The position numbers and the translations under genes are program-made. Under the pieces are notes generated by a model. The model saw nothing but the letters and a program-made list of their open reading frames with translations, was not told the DNA's origin and ran no database searches. Shown here piece after piece: positions 25,983 to 34,424 of a DNA stretch of 48,380 nt. Position 1 is the first letter of the stretch. Each line of letters starts with the position of its first letter. The DNA comes from Bacteroidales bacterium (GTDB taxonomy: Bacteria; Bacteroidota; Bacteroidia; Bacteroidales; Muribaculaceae): assembly GCA_014800685.1 (NCBI GenBank), contig JAAVFQ010000006.1, positions 10,202 to 58,581 of the forward strand, given 5' to 3'.

Positions 25983-26308
25983 GACGTAGACTTCTTGGAA
26001 AATCGGAAGATAACGATCCGATGTCAGTGGTGAGCAACCTCTTTGACGTGGCGATGGTTTTCGCAGTGGCTCTTATGGTGGCTCTCGTGAGCCGCTATAA
26101 CATGACTGAAATGTTCTCGCAGGAGGATTTCACCATGGTGAAAAATCCCGGAAAGGAGAATATGGAGATTATCAGCAAGGAGGGTGAGAAGATCAATCGC
26201 TACACGCCGCAGAATGACGATTCTCAGTCGCAGGGCGATAAGGGGAAGCGTGTGGGAACGGCCTATCAGCTTGAGAATGGAGACATAATTTATATTCCTG
26301 AGGATTAA
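25979..26308 (+). CDS. hmuV: HmuV, DUF2149-type ExbD-like single-pass protein
   Basis: A 109-residue protein with a short basic N-terminus, one transmembrane helix (about 15-37, NLFDVAMVFAVALMVALVS, with an Asp in the membrane as in ExbD/TolR) and a small periplasmic domain ending YQLENGDIIYIPED. The Asp is the expected proton-conducting residue. It is the last gene of the hmu operon and is translationally coupled to hmuU. Length and position match HmuV of Porphyromonas/Bacteroides. A terminator shared with the converging glycosyltransferase gene follows. Confidence 0.87.
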   Translation: MRRRLLGKSEDNDPMSVVSNLFDVAMVFAVALMVALVSRYNMTEMFSQEDFTMVKNPGKENMEIISKEGEKINRYTPQNDDSQSQGDKGKRVGTAYQLENGDIIYIPED

Positions 26309-26334
26309 TCTTTCTCCTCTGTTAAGATGTCTTG

Positions 26335-26370
26335 ATTATTCCGGGCGCGTCAGCGTCCGGAATAATTTTG
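26335..26370. terminator. Convergent terminator of hmu operon and GT4 gene
   Basis: ATTATTCCGG pairs with CCGGAATAAT (26335-26344 and 26357-26366), with TTTT following on the plus strand. It overlaps the last codons of the opposing glycosyltransferase gene. Confidence 0.75.
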
Positions 26371-27436
26371 CTGTGCGGTCAGCGACGCTTTGCCATTCAT
26401 ACCCATCAAGCGGATAGTCAATCCTGCATCCCGGAGCCATCCTCTTTTCAAGGGCGGTCATGGCGGCGGAGAGTGATTGCGGAGAGGCCACGGTGAAGAA
26501 TGATTCCTGAGGAATGAAGTCTATCTGCTCGGTGGCCTCGATTCTGCTGACAAGTACCGGAAGATGATAGCTCATGGCTTCAAGGAGTACGAGTGGGAAG
26601 CCTTCGGTCACGCTACTGAGCACAAATGCCCGCGCGTGGGTGTAGAGCTGGCGGAGAGGCTCTCCCTGGAGGTTGCCGGTGAAGATTACTTTCCCTTTGC
26701 GGTCGAGAGCTTTGAGTCGTTCAGCATACTCATGGTCATGGTCGCTCCCTCCGGCTATCACCAGTTTGCCTACGTCCGGATTATCCTGCACGGCTTCCAC
26801 GAGGTGTTCAAATCCTTTTTCGGGGGTGAGGCGGCCTACTCCCAGATAATATTCCCCCGGCTTCAGGCCGAGGCTTTCGAGATAGCTTGTAGAGGCAGAA
26901 GTGATCGCCGTGTTGACTCCATTGGGGATGAGCGAGGAGCGGGCTTTTACGTTGGCCGACTGAGCTTCATATTTGGCTCTGTTGACAAAAATGATATGAT
27001 TTGAGAAGCCGAGGGCCATCCTCTCTCCGAAGCGGAGTATGGAGCGCCCTATAGGACCCCATTTGCTATGCTCATAGTTTGCGCTATGATATGTGGTGAC
27101 TACCTTGATGCCTGCCATTCGTATCAGGGGGGCGAAGATGGCCGGCCCGATGTTATGGATGTGGACTATATCCGGGCGGAGAGCGATAGCACGGATTGCT
27201 GAAATGAAGGTGTGGAAGAGAGCCTCAAATCCTTTCAGTCGCGTGGATGGGAAATCTATGAATCGTATGCCCATCCAGTCTTTCGCGGCGCCTTGCGGGA
27301 TATAAGGCTTACGTCTGAAAACAGTAAAGCGAAACCCTTTCATCAGAGGATAAAGGGCTTCGCAGTGTTTCTCTACTCCGCCTTGCACTCCGGGAAATCC
27401 ACGGAGACCGATGACGGCGCATTTGATATCGTCCAT
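26336..27436 (-). CDS. GT4-family glycosyltransferase
   Basis: A 366-residue GT-B enzyme. The N-terminal domain opens IGLRGFPGVQGGVEKHCEAL, the nucleotide-sugar transferase glycine loop; the C-terminal domain has GVGRLTPEKGFEHLVEA (donor loop) and SVTEGFPLVLLEAMSYHLPV, the E(x7)E retaining motif. It transfers a sugar from a nucleotide donor in the cytosol. It is the last gene of the leftward envelope cluster, 59 nt after the radical SAM gene. Acceptor unknown; the neighbours suggest LPS or a lipid-linked glycan. Confidence 0.85.
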   Translation of the reverse strand: MDDIKCAVIGLRGFPGVQGGVEKHCEALYPLMKGFRFTVFRRKPYIPQGAAKDWMGIRFIDFPSTRLKGFEALFHTFISAIRAIALRPDIVHIHNIGPAIFAPLIRMAGIKVVTTYHSANYEHSKWGPIGRSILRFGERMALGFSNHIIFVNRAKYEAQSANVKARSSLIPNGVNTAITSASTSYLESLGLKPGEYYLGVGRLTPEKGFEHLVEAVQDNPDVGKLVIAGGSDHDHEYAERLKALDRKGKVIFTGNLQGEPLRQLYTHARAFVLSSVTEGFPLVLLEAMSYHLPVLVSRIEATEQIDFIPQESFFTVASPQSLSAAMTALEKRMAPGCRIDYPLDGYEWQSVADRTAKLFRTLTRPE

Positions 27437-27495
27437 TCAGGATTAGTATGTTCGTGATAGTAAAGAGTGAGTCAGAGCGGGGAGTCCGCGCAGGG

Positions 27496-28503
27496 TCAAT
27501 CCCAGCAGAGCGGCAATCCCTTGCGTATGCGCATCTTGTTTTTCAGGATCCATTTGATTGGAATCCAGGGGCGGCGTTTCATGTCGTGGCGTTCGGTGAC
27601 GATGAAGGCACAGTTTCTGTCGCAGGCTTTGACCTTTTCCATAGCGGCCTTAGCCTCATCTGAGTCCATAATCTCTTCGAAGGATTTCTCCTTGATATTG
27701 CCTATCTTCCACTCCTCGGCAGAGCCATTGCAGGGAGAGACATTGCCGTGCGGGTCTATAAAGAAGAAGTCGGATAGGGCGCCGCAAGCCGGGCGATATC
27801 CGGCGTCGTCGCCTCGCAGACGTCGGTGGATAGAGCGATTGAAGTAGGCTCGGCCGTAGTCTTTGAGACGGTCTTTGAGTCTGCGTCTCTTTGAGGTGAG
27901 CAGAGCGCGCACGAAGAGTTCGTGCTGGCGCAGGGCATCCTCGGAGACTATCTGATTATCCTCCTTATGGAAATACCATGAATTATGCACCGCAGAGTTG
28001 CCGAGCTCCACATCAAGAGCCACGCAGAGTTCATAGAGGTGAAGAAGATCTTTATAGTTATCGGGAGAGATGACAACTGAGAATCCGATGTTCTTGCACT
28101 TGGTCTTTTTCAGCTCCAACATGGTGCGCAGGGCATGGTCAAAGCCATTGACAATGCCACGCTTGGAGTCGTTGATGGCCGGAAGGCCCTCAACGCTGAC
28201 ACGGATCAGAATGTTGGGATACTTATTGGCAAGCTCCACTATTTTCTCCGTGTTATATCCGTTGGTGCTCAGCTCCAGCAAGGATGCCTTGGGATAGAGT
28301 ATTTCGAAAATCTTGTCAATATCCTTACGGAGGGTAGCCTCACCGCCTGTGATGTTAATTCGTAGGCCGGGAGGTAGTTTTTCGTAATACTCAGGCGTTA
28401 TTTCTTCGTTAGGGTGAGTCTGGCATTTCCAGATGTTGCACATATTGCACTTGGCATTGCAACGAAACGTGGTAATCAGACTTCCTTGTACAATATTTTT
28501 CAT
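27496..28503 (-). CDS. Radical SAM/SPASM-domain protein
   Basis: A 335-residue enzyme. The radical SAM motif CNAKCNMC near residues 15-22 binds the [4Fe-4S] cluster and SAM; GGEATLRKDI and SVEGLPAINDSKRG are the usual second and third core blocks. The C-terminal SPASM-like part supplies more cysteines (CGALSDFFFIDPHGNVSPC, then CDRNC), so it likely holds auxiliary clusters. The frame is open to 28551, but the ATG at 28503 gives the standard short N-terminus. SPASM enzymes modify peptides, sugars or alcohols; no small peptide substrate gene was found nearby, so a carbohydrate or lipid substrate is more likely. Overall function is unknown. Confidence 0.82.
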   Translation of the reverse strand: MKNIVQGSLITTFRCNAKCNMCNIWKCQTHPNEEITPEYYEKLPPGLRINITGGEATLRKDIDKIFEILYPKASLLELSTNGYNTEKIVELANKYPNILIRVSVEGLPAINDSKRGIVNGFDHALRTMLELKKTKCKNIGFSVVISPDNYKDLLHLYELCVALDVELGNSAVHNSWYFHKEDNQIVSEDALRQHELFVRALLTSKRRRLKDRLKDYGRAYFNRSIHRRLRGDDAGYRPACGALSDFFFIDPHGNVSPCNGSAEEWKIGNIKEKSFEEIMDSDEAKAAMEKVKACDRNCAFIVTERHDMKRRPWIPIKWILKNKMRIRKGLPLCWD

Positions 28504-28623
28504 ATTTTTATCGAGAGAAAGCCGGCAATCACGGGAGTGTCTTTGGGGCACGTCCTCTCCGGCGTAAGGATAACGTATATGGCTTTGCGTTTATTGCGTC
28601 AATGTCATAAAAATATGGCTATT

Positions 28624-29256
28624 CTACTGAATGGTTTTCCTGTTCATTAATCCGATGTAGAGGTTTCGCGCGTAGGCCACCAGTCCGAATGACTGTCCCA
28701 ATATCAGCACAGGATCGAGCCGGAAGATAGCATAGCTTACTATCGCGGTGCTTCCTGCCAGGCTGATAATCCAGAATCCGGGAGGGAGCTCGGAGCGTTG
28801 GAGTTTGCGCGATACGTACCACTGATATACGAATCTCAGCGTGAAGAGTATCTGTCCGGCCGACCCGTAGATAAGCAGCCAGAGAGGGATGTCATCATTG
28901 CGCAGGAAAGTGTCGGCCAGCTTCTCGGGCTGCAAGGCTGCTATGCCGATTACGGCAATCGGAGTCAGCAGCAGAAGCAGACGGACGGCGAGCGGCCATC
29001 TCTGCCACACCCCTTTGAGCCTGAGGTTATAGATGTAGACGTAATAGGAGATGAACTGTCCGAGGACTATGGCGAAGTCTTCACGCAGCCACCCGTAGAG
29101 GCAGAGGAGATAGGAGCCGGCAAGGCTCAATATCCAGAATATGTCGGGACTGAGCACTTTGCGGGCTCTTTCTGAAAGAATCCATTGCACGAGGATTCTT
29201 GCTGAAAAGAACCCCTGTGCGAGTAGTCCTATTGAGAAAATGACGGCCGTAGGCAT
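28624..29256 (-). CDS. Tandem LAB_N-domain membrane protein
   Basis: A 210-residue polytopic protein made of two clear copies of the lipid-A-disaccharide-synthase N-terminal (LAB_N) domain, residues about 15-85 and 130-205. Both carry the pattern R-x3-QW-x2-S, FWI-x-SLAGS, R-x-D and LGQ...Y-x2-NL (first ILVQWILSERARKVL, second FVYQWYVSRKLQR). LAB_N proteins often accompany lipid A or polyprenyl-phosphate-sugar enzymes. It ends 121 nt before the radical SAM start and begins 49 nt after the GT2 gene, fitting a lipid-linked sugar pathway with the ArnT-like and DPM1-like proteins. The biochemical role of the domain is unproven. Confidence 0.85.
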   Translation of the reverse strand: MPTAVIFSIGLLAQGFFSARILVQWILSERARKVLSPDIFWILSLAGSYLLCLYGWLREDFAIVLGQFISYYVYIYNLRLKGVWQRWPLAVRLLLLLTPIAVIGIAALQPEKLADTFLRNDDIPLWLLIYGSAGQILFTLRFVYQWYVSRKLQRSELPPGFWIISLAGSTAIVSYAIFRLDPVLILGQSFGLVAYARNLYIGLMNRKTIQ

Positions 29257-29304
29257 TTGGCTGGCGTAGGGTTAAAATCTGTTTTTGAGAGCGAGCCGCG
29301 GCCG

Positions 29305-30033
29305 TCAGAGATTATTGTCGGCGCGAGTGTAGTTTATGTATCTCTTGGCCATCCAGCGCAGAGCGAAGCAGTCGCCGAAGGGCTGCAGGAGACGATTGAA
29401 AAGGTTGTATTTCGAGACTCCGGCCGTGCGTGGAAAATGCCTTACGGGAAGCTCCTTGAAACTGCCGTTCTGGAGCTTGATAAGGGCCGGGAGAAACCTA
29501 TGCATTCCGGTGAAAAAGGGGATGCGGCGGGCATATTCCGTCTTCATGATTTTCAGCGGACAGCCGGTGTCGGTAGCTCCGTCGTGAGTCATCATGCGGC
29601 GGAAGCCGTTGGCTATCTTTGACTGGAGTCTCTTGAAGGCGGAGTCCTTGCGGTTGGCCCTGATACCCATGACGAGCTCATGCTCCTTTAGGTGAGGGAT
29701 AAGGATATTTAAATCTTCGGGAGTGGTCTGGAGGTCAGCGTCTATGTATCCTACGTATTCGGAATCCGTGGCGTCAATTCCTGCTTTCATTGCCGCCGAG
29801 AGACCACCGTTCTTTGCGAGCGCCAGATAGAAGAAGTCTTTATGGCGGGCGCACATCTCCTTCACAAGCGGGAGAGTACGGTCTTTTGAGCCATCGTCTA
29901 TGAAGAGTACGCAGGTCTTGAGAAGGGAGTTGGGGAGGAAGTCGGAGAAGGTTTTCTCCAGACGCTCCACGTTGTCCTCTTCATTATATGCGGGAACCAG
30001 AATAGTCAGTTGATATTGTCCGGTCTTGTTCAT
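29305..30033 (-). CDS. GT2 polyprenyl-phosphate glycosyltransferase (DPM1/ArnC-like)
   Basis: A 242-residue GT-A enzyme. It opens LTILVPAYNEEDNVERL, with LFIDDGSKDRT and DADLQTTPEDL carrying the DxD-type metal site, then NGGLSAAMKAG and VMGIRANRKDS, the pattern of dolichyl/undecaprenyl-phosphate sugar synthases. No C-terminal TM pair is evident, as in soluble DPM1. It would attach a sugar to a polyprenyl phosphate, the donor used by the ArnT-like GT39 encoded just upstream. A TTG codon at 30060 also opens the frame, but the ATG at 30033 after an A-rich stretch is preferred. Confidence 0.85.
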   Translation of the reverse strand: MNKTGQYQLTILVPAYNEEDNVERLEKTFSDFLPNSLLKTCVLFIDDGSKDRTLPLVKEMCARHKDFFYLALAKNGGLSAAMKAGIDATDSEYVGYIDADLQTTPEDLNILIPHLKEHELVMGIRANRKDSAFKRLQSKIANGFRRMMTHDGATDTGCPLKIMKTEYARRIPFFTGMHRFLPALIKLQNGSFKELPVRHFPRTAGVSKYNLFNRLLQPFGDCFALRWMAKRYINYTRADNNL

Positions 30034-30056
30034 CTTTTTTTTTAATAATATTTTTT

Positions 30057-31640
30057 TCAAATACTTCTGTCCGGAATGCTTTCAAGCGAGAGAATGGCGA
30101 AGCGTCCGGAGGTGGCGAGCGGCGTCACCCCTTCGGGAATGTCCTTAATTCGCGTCAGCAGCAGGCCGGAAGATGGGAGAGGGGTCGTGCCTTCGGGGGA
30201 TTCTTCTATGACGGAGACCTCTCTGCCGAGATAGACATCCAGATTCTCAGGTCGTCTCACCTTGAAAGTATAGACAGGAGTGCTCTCAGTCTTGCTCAGT
30301 GAGAGTGTCTTTTCCGCAAGGTCGCGGTAGCCTATATATGGATTTAGAGCCGGGAGTCCGAAGCCGGCTGAGAAGAGAGCCGCAAGGATGGAGAGGGAGA
30401 GGGCGCAGACGGCTTTTGCCATGCTCTCTTTGCCCCCTTTGCGGAAGAGGAGATAAAGAGTGGCGGCTGCACCTAAGAAAAGCAGGTAGCAGGCCATACG
30501 CAGAGGGAAAAGATTATACTCCGGGAATCGGCTCATCACAATCGTCCATGCAAAGGGGAGGAGCATAAATATGATGGCCGGAACGGCTATGCACCATCGG
30601 ATGAGACGTGAACTTTTCCGGACGGCCATCCCCATAGCGCCGGCGAAGATGATATATGGAAAGGCCGGAAGCAGATAGACGGCCAGCTTTGCGCTGAAGA
30701 GTGATAGAAGCACAAACACCACTGCCGGCGTGATAAGAAAGAATCGCTCTGTGGCCGATAGTGACTGTCGTGATTGTCTGGTGGAGAGCATGAGGCATAT
30801 CGAGGCAATGACGGCGGGAGTCCAGGGTGCGAGTGAATACCAGATGGTGATTCCGTAATAATAGAAAGGCTCGCTGTGAGCGAACGACTTTACAGCCCTT
30901 CCCATGGTCTGACGGAAGAGCAGATTGTCAAGATAGTCGGCACCTCCCTCTAAATAAACGCCTCCGAACCAGAGGATGCACAGCAACAGTATAATGCCCC
31001 AAGAGCGCCAGCCCCATACCATTTTCGCCACCTTCATGCGATGAGTGCATGCGCAGAACGTCAGCGTGGCGGCCAGCGGAATAAGTATGCCGTAGGGCCC
31101 TTTGGTGAAGAGAGCGGCAAAGACCCAGAGAGGGAAGAGGAGGCGTAGGCGCAGAGAGTGGTCTCCACGGTAGATTCGGCTGAACGTATCGAGCGCGAGG
31201 ACTATGAACATAGTCATCAGCATATCCATCCTCATCGTAAGCGCCAGTCCGAGGAAAAGCCCGGAGGTAAGCAGCATAAGGGGGGCCGCCTCCTGCCAGA
31301 TCCCCGGAAGACGAGGGGAGCAGCGGCGTCTTAATATCTCAGTGACGATGAAAGCGGGGACGACGGAAAAGAGGGTGATGAAGGGGAGGCACCGGGTGCC
31401 GCAAATCAGCCTTCCCAGCATGCAAATCCACATATAGAGCGGTGGCTTGTCGGCGTAGGGCACTCCGTGATTGGTGAAAGCCATCAGGCGCCCATCGGAG
31501 AGGGCTTCGCCTGCTATGCTCACATAGCGCAATTCATTGTCGGGAGTGAAGTCGCGAAGGCAGATAGCGGGCAACATCGCTATGAAAGCGATGATGTAGA
31601 TAGCGTAGCGGCCCGCGAAACGTCTGATGGAATCTTGCAT
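30057..31640 (-). CDS. ArnT/PMT-family (GT39-like) membrane glycosyltransferase
   Basis: A 527-residue protein with about 11-13 membrane helices. The first periplasmic loop reads CLRDFTPDNELRYVSIAGEAL; the Asp-Glu-Arg type pattern is the family's catalytic loop, followed by GVPYADKPPLYMWI (KPP-x-Y motif). ArnT-type enzymes take a sugar from a polyprenyl-phosphate carrier and attach it to lipid A or another acceptor in the periplasm. A C-terminal soluble part of about 100 residues follows. The DPM1/ArnC-like GT2 lies directly downstream, giving a two-step donor/transfer pair. The start is 9 nt after the upstream GYF-domain gene's stop. Confidence 0.85.
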   Translation of the reverse strand: MQDSIRRFAGRYAIYIIAFIAMLPAICLRDFTPDNELRYVSIAGEALSDGRLMAFTNHGVPYADKPPLYMWICMLGRLICGTRCLPFITLFSVVPAFIVTEILRRRCSPRLPGIWQEAAPLMLLTSGLFLGLALTMRMDMLMTMFIVLALDTFSRIYRGDHSLRLRLLFPLWVFAALFTKGPYGILIPLAATLTFCACTHRMKVAKMVWGWRSWGIILLLCILWFGGVYLEGGADYLDNLLFRQTMGRAVKSFAHSEPFYYYGITIWYSLAPWTPAVIASICLMLSTRQSRQSLSATERFFLITPAVVFVLLSLFSAKLAVYLLPAFPYIIFAGAMGMAVRKSSRLIRWCIAVPAIIFMLLPFAWTIVMSRFPEYNLFPLRMACYLLFLGAAATLYLLFRKGGKESMAKAVCALSLSILAALFSAGFGLPALNPYIGYRDLAEKTLSLSKTESTPVYTFKVRRPENLDVYLGREVSVIEESPEGTTPLPSSGLLLTRIKDIPEGVTPLATSGRFAILSLESIPDRSI

Positions 31641-31649
31641 CTCAGGTTG

Positions 31650-32246
31650 TCAGATTATGTTCATGGCATGGCGCATGAGGAATCCCTGAACTATCATGCC
31701 CAGAAAGAAAGTGATACCAATCCACATCTTGGCCGAGCGGCACGAGTCATGAGCAAGCCGGCGCGAGTCTTCAGCCTCTTTCGGGTTTGCAGCATTTTTG
31801 AGGGAGCTTTCCCAGAGCATCCGAGTGCGGGCGCTGAAGTAAATAGCTATGAAGCCCGTGAGCGGCATGCACAGGAGTGTGACGAGAATAGCCGGCAGGA
31901 TATAATTGCGAGGAGGCTGCGAGGTGTCAATGCCGGGTTCACCCTCGGCGGGGTCGAAGGAGCGCACGGAGCGAAATGAGCTTCCCCGAACCTCATCCGG
32001 CACCTCCGGATGCGCATTATCCTCTGAGGAAGCCGGGGCGCCCTCCTCTTGGCTTGCGGGGGGATCGCCGGCCAGTCGTTGTCTCCAGTATCTGCACACG
32101 TCGGCTACATATCTGGCCCGACGCCATTTCTGCATCCCCTTACACCAGACGTAAGTATCGGGCCCTACGCCATGCTCTTCAAGCTGAGCAAGGGTGAAAG
32201 GCCCCTGACGGGTATCGTTGATGATAGCGTAAAATTTCTCTTCCAA
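31650..32246 (-). CDS. GYF_2-domain protein with CD225-like membrane module (TTG start)
   Basis: A 198-residue protein. Residues 4-50 are a GYF_2 domain (FYAIINDTRQGPFTLAQLEE, then VWCKGMQKWRRA), known for binding Pro-rich peptides. An acidic, Pro/Ser-rich linker (60-110) leads to two transmembrane helices (about 115-137 and 172-195), resembling the CD225/dispanin pair. The first codon is TTG: an in-frame TAA lies three codons upstream and the domain begins at residue 4, so no ATG is available. The gene lies 38 nt after another GYF gene and 9 nt before the ArnT-like gene, so it seems to share their transcript. Function unknown. Confidence 0.75.
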   Translation of the reverse strand: MEEKFYAIINDTRQGPFTLAQLEEHGVGPDTYVWCKGMQKWRRARYVADVCRYWRQRLAGDPPASQEEGAPASSEDNAHPEVPDEVRGSSFRSVRSFDPAEGEPGIDTSQPPRNYILPAILVTLLCMPLTGFIAIYFSARTRMLWESSLKNAANPKEAEDSRRLAHDSCRSAKMWIGITFFLGMIVQGFLMRHAMNII

Positions 32247-32284
32247 GATATATTAGTCCGGATATGGTCAGTCTGAAATGCCTC

Positions 32285-33046
32285 TCATAAGCCGTAGAGA
32301 GAAAGCGTGGCCGACTGAAAGAGGAAATAAAAGATATTGATGATGATGCCTAATCCGGCCAGCACGAGAGATATTATGGTCCAGGTGCGCGCGGAGCTGT
32401 TGGCCTGCATGCCGTTATAGACATCGCCCCTGGCGAAGCAGTCGTTAGCCTGATTGGCCTTAACGATGCCTATAATGCCGAGCACGCCACCGATGCAGGA
32501 GCATAGAAATCCGACGATAGTGGCAGTGATAGCCCAGGGCATCCAGTTAGTGTGGGAGGCAGGGGCGTTATATCCGGGATTGGCGTTGTGATTGCCGCCG
32601 TATGAATTGCCAAATCCGACGGGAGGAGGGGGCATGCTGCCGGGATTCATACCGGGAGCGTAAGAGTGCTGCCTGCTTCTTCCGAGAGCCTGCATAATTT
32701 CGGGCTGAGTAGAGGCGGGGAGCCAATCGGCCATTCCGTTTCTCCAGACGGGAGTGGACTCTGTGAGGCCTTTTCTTATAAGAGCGTCGATTGAGTCGGG
32801 CCCAACCTGCACGTCGCCTATCATGGCGAAATAGACTTCCGGCTCCTGATTGGCATAGCCGCCGAAAGCCGAGTCGGCCGGCTGAAACACCTCATTCAGC
32901 TCTGAGAGCGAGCCGGCGGGCTGCCAGTCGGTCATCCCGTTTCGCCATACAAACGTCTCTTTCCCTATCCCCAGTAGCCTTAGAGCCTCTTTGGAGTAAG
33001 GGCCTTTGGAGGTGCCCCCCTCCACTATATAATATATTTCCTCCAT
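32285..33046 (-). CDS. Membrane protein with two GYF_2 domains and CD225-like pair
   Basis: A 253-residue protein. Two GYF_2 domains lie in tandem (EEIYYIVEGGTSKGPYSKEA, then VYFAMIGDVQVGPDSIDAL), each followed by an FVWRNGMTDW/PVWRNGMADW motif. A Pro/Gly/Asn-rich linker (about 130-165) precedes two membrane helices (about 170-195 and 222-247) with a CSCIGG cysteine-glycine turn, as in CD225 proteins. The ATG at 33046 starts the domain directly; an in-frame ATG at 33061 is less likely. A TAnnTTTG box lies about 66 nt upstream. It is the first gene of the leftward envelope cluster. Function unknown; Pro-rich partners would be expected. Confidence 0.75.
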   Translation of the reverse strand: MEEIYYIVEGGTSKGPYSKEALRLLGIGKETFVWRNGMTDWQPAGSLSELNEVFQPADSAFGGYANQEPEVYFAMIGDVQVGPDSIDALIRKGLTESTPVWRNGMADWLPASTQPEIMQALGRSRQHSYAPGMNPGSMPPPPVGFGNSYGGNHNANPGYNAPASHTNWMPWAITATIVGFLCSCIGGVLGIIGIVKANQANDCFARGDVYNGMQANSSARTWTIISLVLAGLGIIINIFYFLFQSATLSLYGL

Positions 33047-33111
33047 AGCGAAATGAATCATTTAGAAAGTGAGAGTGAGCGCGAGCTCTCGTAGAGTATT
33101 GTCGCGGACTG

Positions 33112-33119
33112 CAAAGATA
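33112..33119 (-). promoter_or_regulatory. Candidate -7 box for GYF-gene transcript
   Basis: On the minus strand TATCTTTG followed by C matches TAnnTTTG, about 66 nt upstream of the start at 33046. No clear -33 element. Palindromic element B lies about 55 nt further upstream. Confidence 0.55.
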
Positions 33120-33172
33120 ATACTTTTTTTTGGAAAGGCCGGACTTATTGCGATAATTTTCCTTCGGCACTT

Positions 33173-33233
33173 TATAAGTAAGTTCTAAGAATTAAACTCA
33201 CATATATAGTTTAATTTTTCTCATTTACTAATG
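33173..33233 (-). repeat. Palindromic upstream element, copy B (full)
   Basis: Read on the minus strand it shares AATTAAACTATATATG with copy A, then GTGAGTTTAATTCTTAG and ACTTACTTAT. On the plus strand ATATATAGTTTAATTTTT (33202-33219) is identical over 18 nt to copy C. It fills the space between the BspA-gene terminator and the GYF-gene promoter; the rest of the 33047-33356 gap holds only those two signals. Confidence 0.7.
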
Positions 33234-33241
33234 TGAAAAGA

Positions 33242-33280
33242 GGAGAGCGCATCGTAATTTGCGATTACGATGCGCTCTCC
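33242..33280 (-). terminator. Terminator after BspA-like gene
   Basis: A perfect 17-bp stem (GGAGAGCGCATCGTAAT with ATTACGATGCGCTCTCC) with a 5-nt loop lies 76 nt beyond the stop of the leftward gene; T-rich sequence (TCTTTTC) follows on the minus strand. Confidence 0.8.
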
Positions 33281-33356
33281 ATTTATGTTTGTAGGTATTG
33301 GTAAAATACAAGCCGAAGGGCGCAGGGCCTTACCATTTTTGCAGGGGGGAGCTGCG

Positions 33357-34424
33357 TCAGAGAATTATCTTGGCGCTCTTGCCGTTGATAGTGAGGATGA
33401 AAATGCCATTGCCGGAATGCCGGATAGTCTCCGGGCGGTCAATGGTCTTATTAAGCAGTGTGAGTCCGTTTGCGTCGCAAATGGACACCTTGTCACCTGC
33501 ACGGCAGGAGATGCAGAGTGTGTTGCCATCAATAGTGTAAGGCATGTCGGCATCTTCCTCCATGATGTCTTCGACGGCTTCGGGAGTCGGCACTTCCTGA
33601 TATTCATCAATAGAGAAGATGCCTCCCCGGTCTGCAAATAGTTTCCATCCAGGTGCATTTTTATAATCCTCTAAAGACTGCGCCGGCACATATAATTTAG
33701 TATTCTTGTTGTAGGGATCCGGAAAAAGGTAGTCAACCCCCACAATCACAAGTGGATTAGCCATGCCGAAATCATTGTCGTGTGCCTCCGGAGGCGTAGT
33801 GGCCCGGCAGATGATGGTCTCCAGATTGGAACATTCAACCAGGCACAGTCCGTCAAGTCTTTCAAGATTTTCCGGAAATTCAATCTTTTTAAGAGTCTCT
33901 ACACCGTAAAATGCTCGAAACCCGATTTCTCTACATCCGAGTATCTTGACGTCTGTGAGATACCAGCAATCTTCAAAGGCTCTTCTACCGATATATTTGG
34001 TGTTTTGGGGAATCTCTATGCTTTCAATATTCGACCAGCGGAATGCATCGTCGTCAATTTTTACTACAGTCGTTGGAAGGGTGATTTTCCTGAATGTTGC
34101 ACTTTTGAAAGCTTCTTTGCCGATAATGTCAATAATGCCGACTGATTGTTCTTGAGAGATAAGGGCTCGGTCTACCTCATCTACCAGACTCAGTGGGATC
34201 GTCACTCGTTCCGGGAGGGTTAGTTCATCGAGTAAATCGTAGTCTGCGGGCACGATTTCCATTCTGAACGGGAGAATCTCGTCGTTATAGATTTTGTACG
34301 TGACCTCTCCTAACTTTATGTCCTTCCCACACCAACTGAAACATGGCCCGGCCGATATAGTCATGCCGGAAGCGAGGAAAGCGAAGAGCGTGGCTGCAAT
34401 AGAGCGAATGAAATGTCGTTTCAT
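33357..34424 (-). CDS. BspA-like leucine-rich-repeat surface protein with T9SS-like sorting domain
   Basis: A 355-residue secreted protein: signal peptide (1-25), a short linker, then about four to five LRR_5 (BspA/Treponema-type) repeats between 100 and 210, such as GKEAFKSATFRKITLPTTV, DDAFRWSNIESIEIPQNT and GRRAFEDCWYLTDVKI. After a proline/acidic linker the C-terminus (LCISCRAGDKVSICDANGL, ending GIFILTINGKSAKIIL) matches the type A T9SS sorting pattern. BspA-like proteins adhere to host matrix or other bacteria. It is monocistronic with a long AT-rich leader (34425 to about 34781) and a strong terminator. Several Cys residues in the mature part could form disulfides. Confidence 0.8.
   Translation of the reverse strand: MKRHFIRSIAATLFAFLASGMTISAGPCFSWCGKDIKLGEVTYKIYNDEILPFRMEIVPADYDLLDELTLPERVTIPLSLVDEVDRALISQEQSVGIIDIIGKEAFKSATFRKITLPTTVVKIDDDAFRWSNIESIEIPQNTKYIGRRAFEDCWYLTDVKILGCREIGFRAFYGVETLKKIEFPENLERLDGLCLVECSNLETIICRATTPPEAHDNDFGMANPLVIVGVDYLFPDPYNKNTKLYVPAQSLEDYKNAPGWKLFADRGGIFSIDEYQEVPTPEAVEDIMEEDADMPYTIDGNTLCISCRAGDKVSICDANGLTLLNKTIDRPETIRHSGNGIFILTINGKSAKIIL

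Noticed and set aside
26336..33046. RiPP biosynthesis locus suggested by a SPASM radical SAM gene
   Set aside because: No small precursor-peptide gene, protease or leader-binding domain was found nearby; lipid/glycan enzymes surround it instead.
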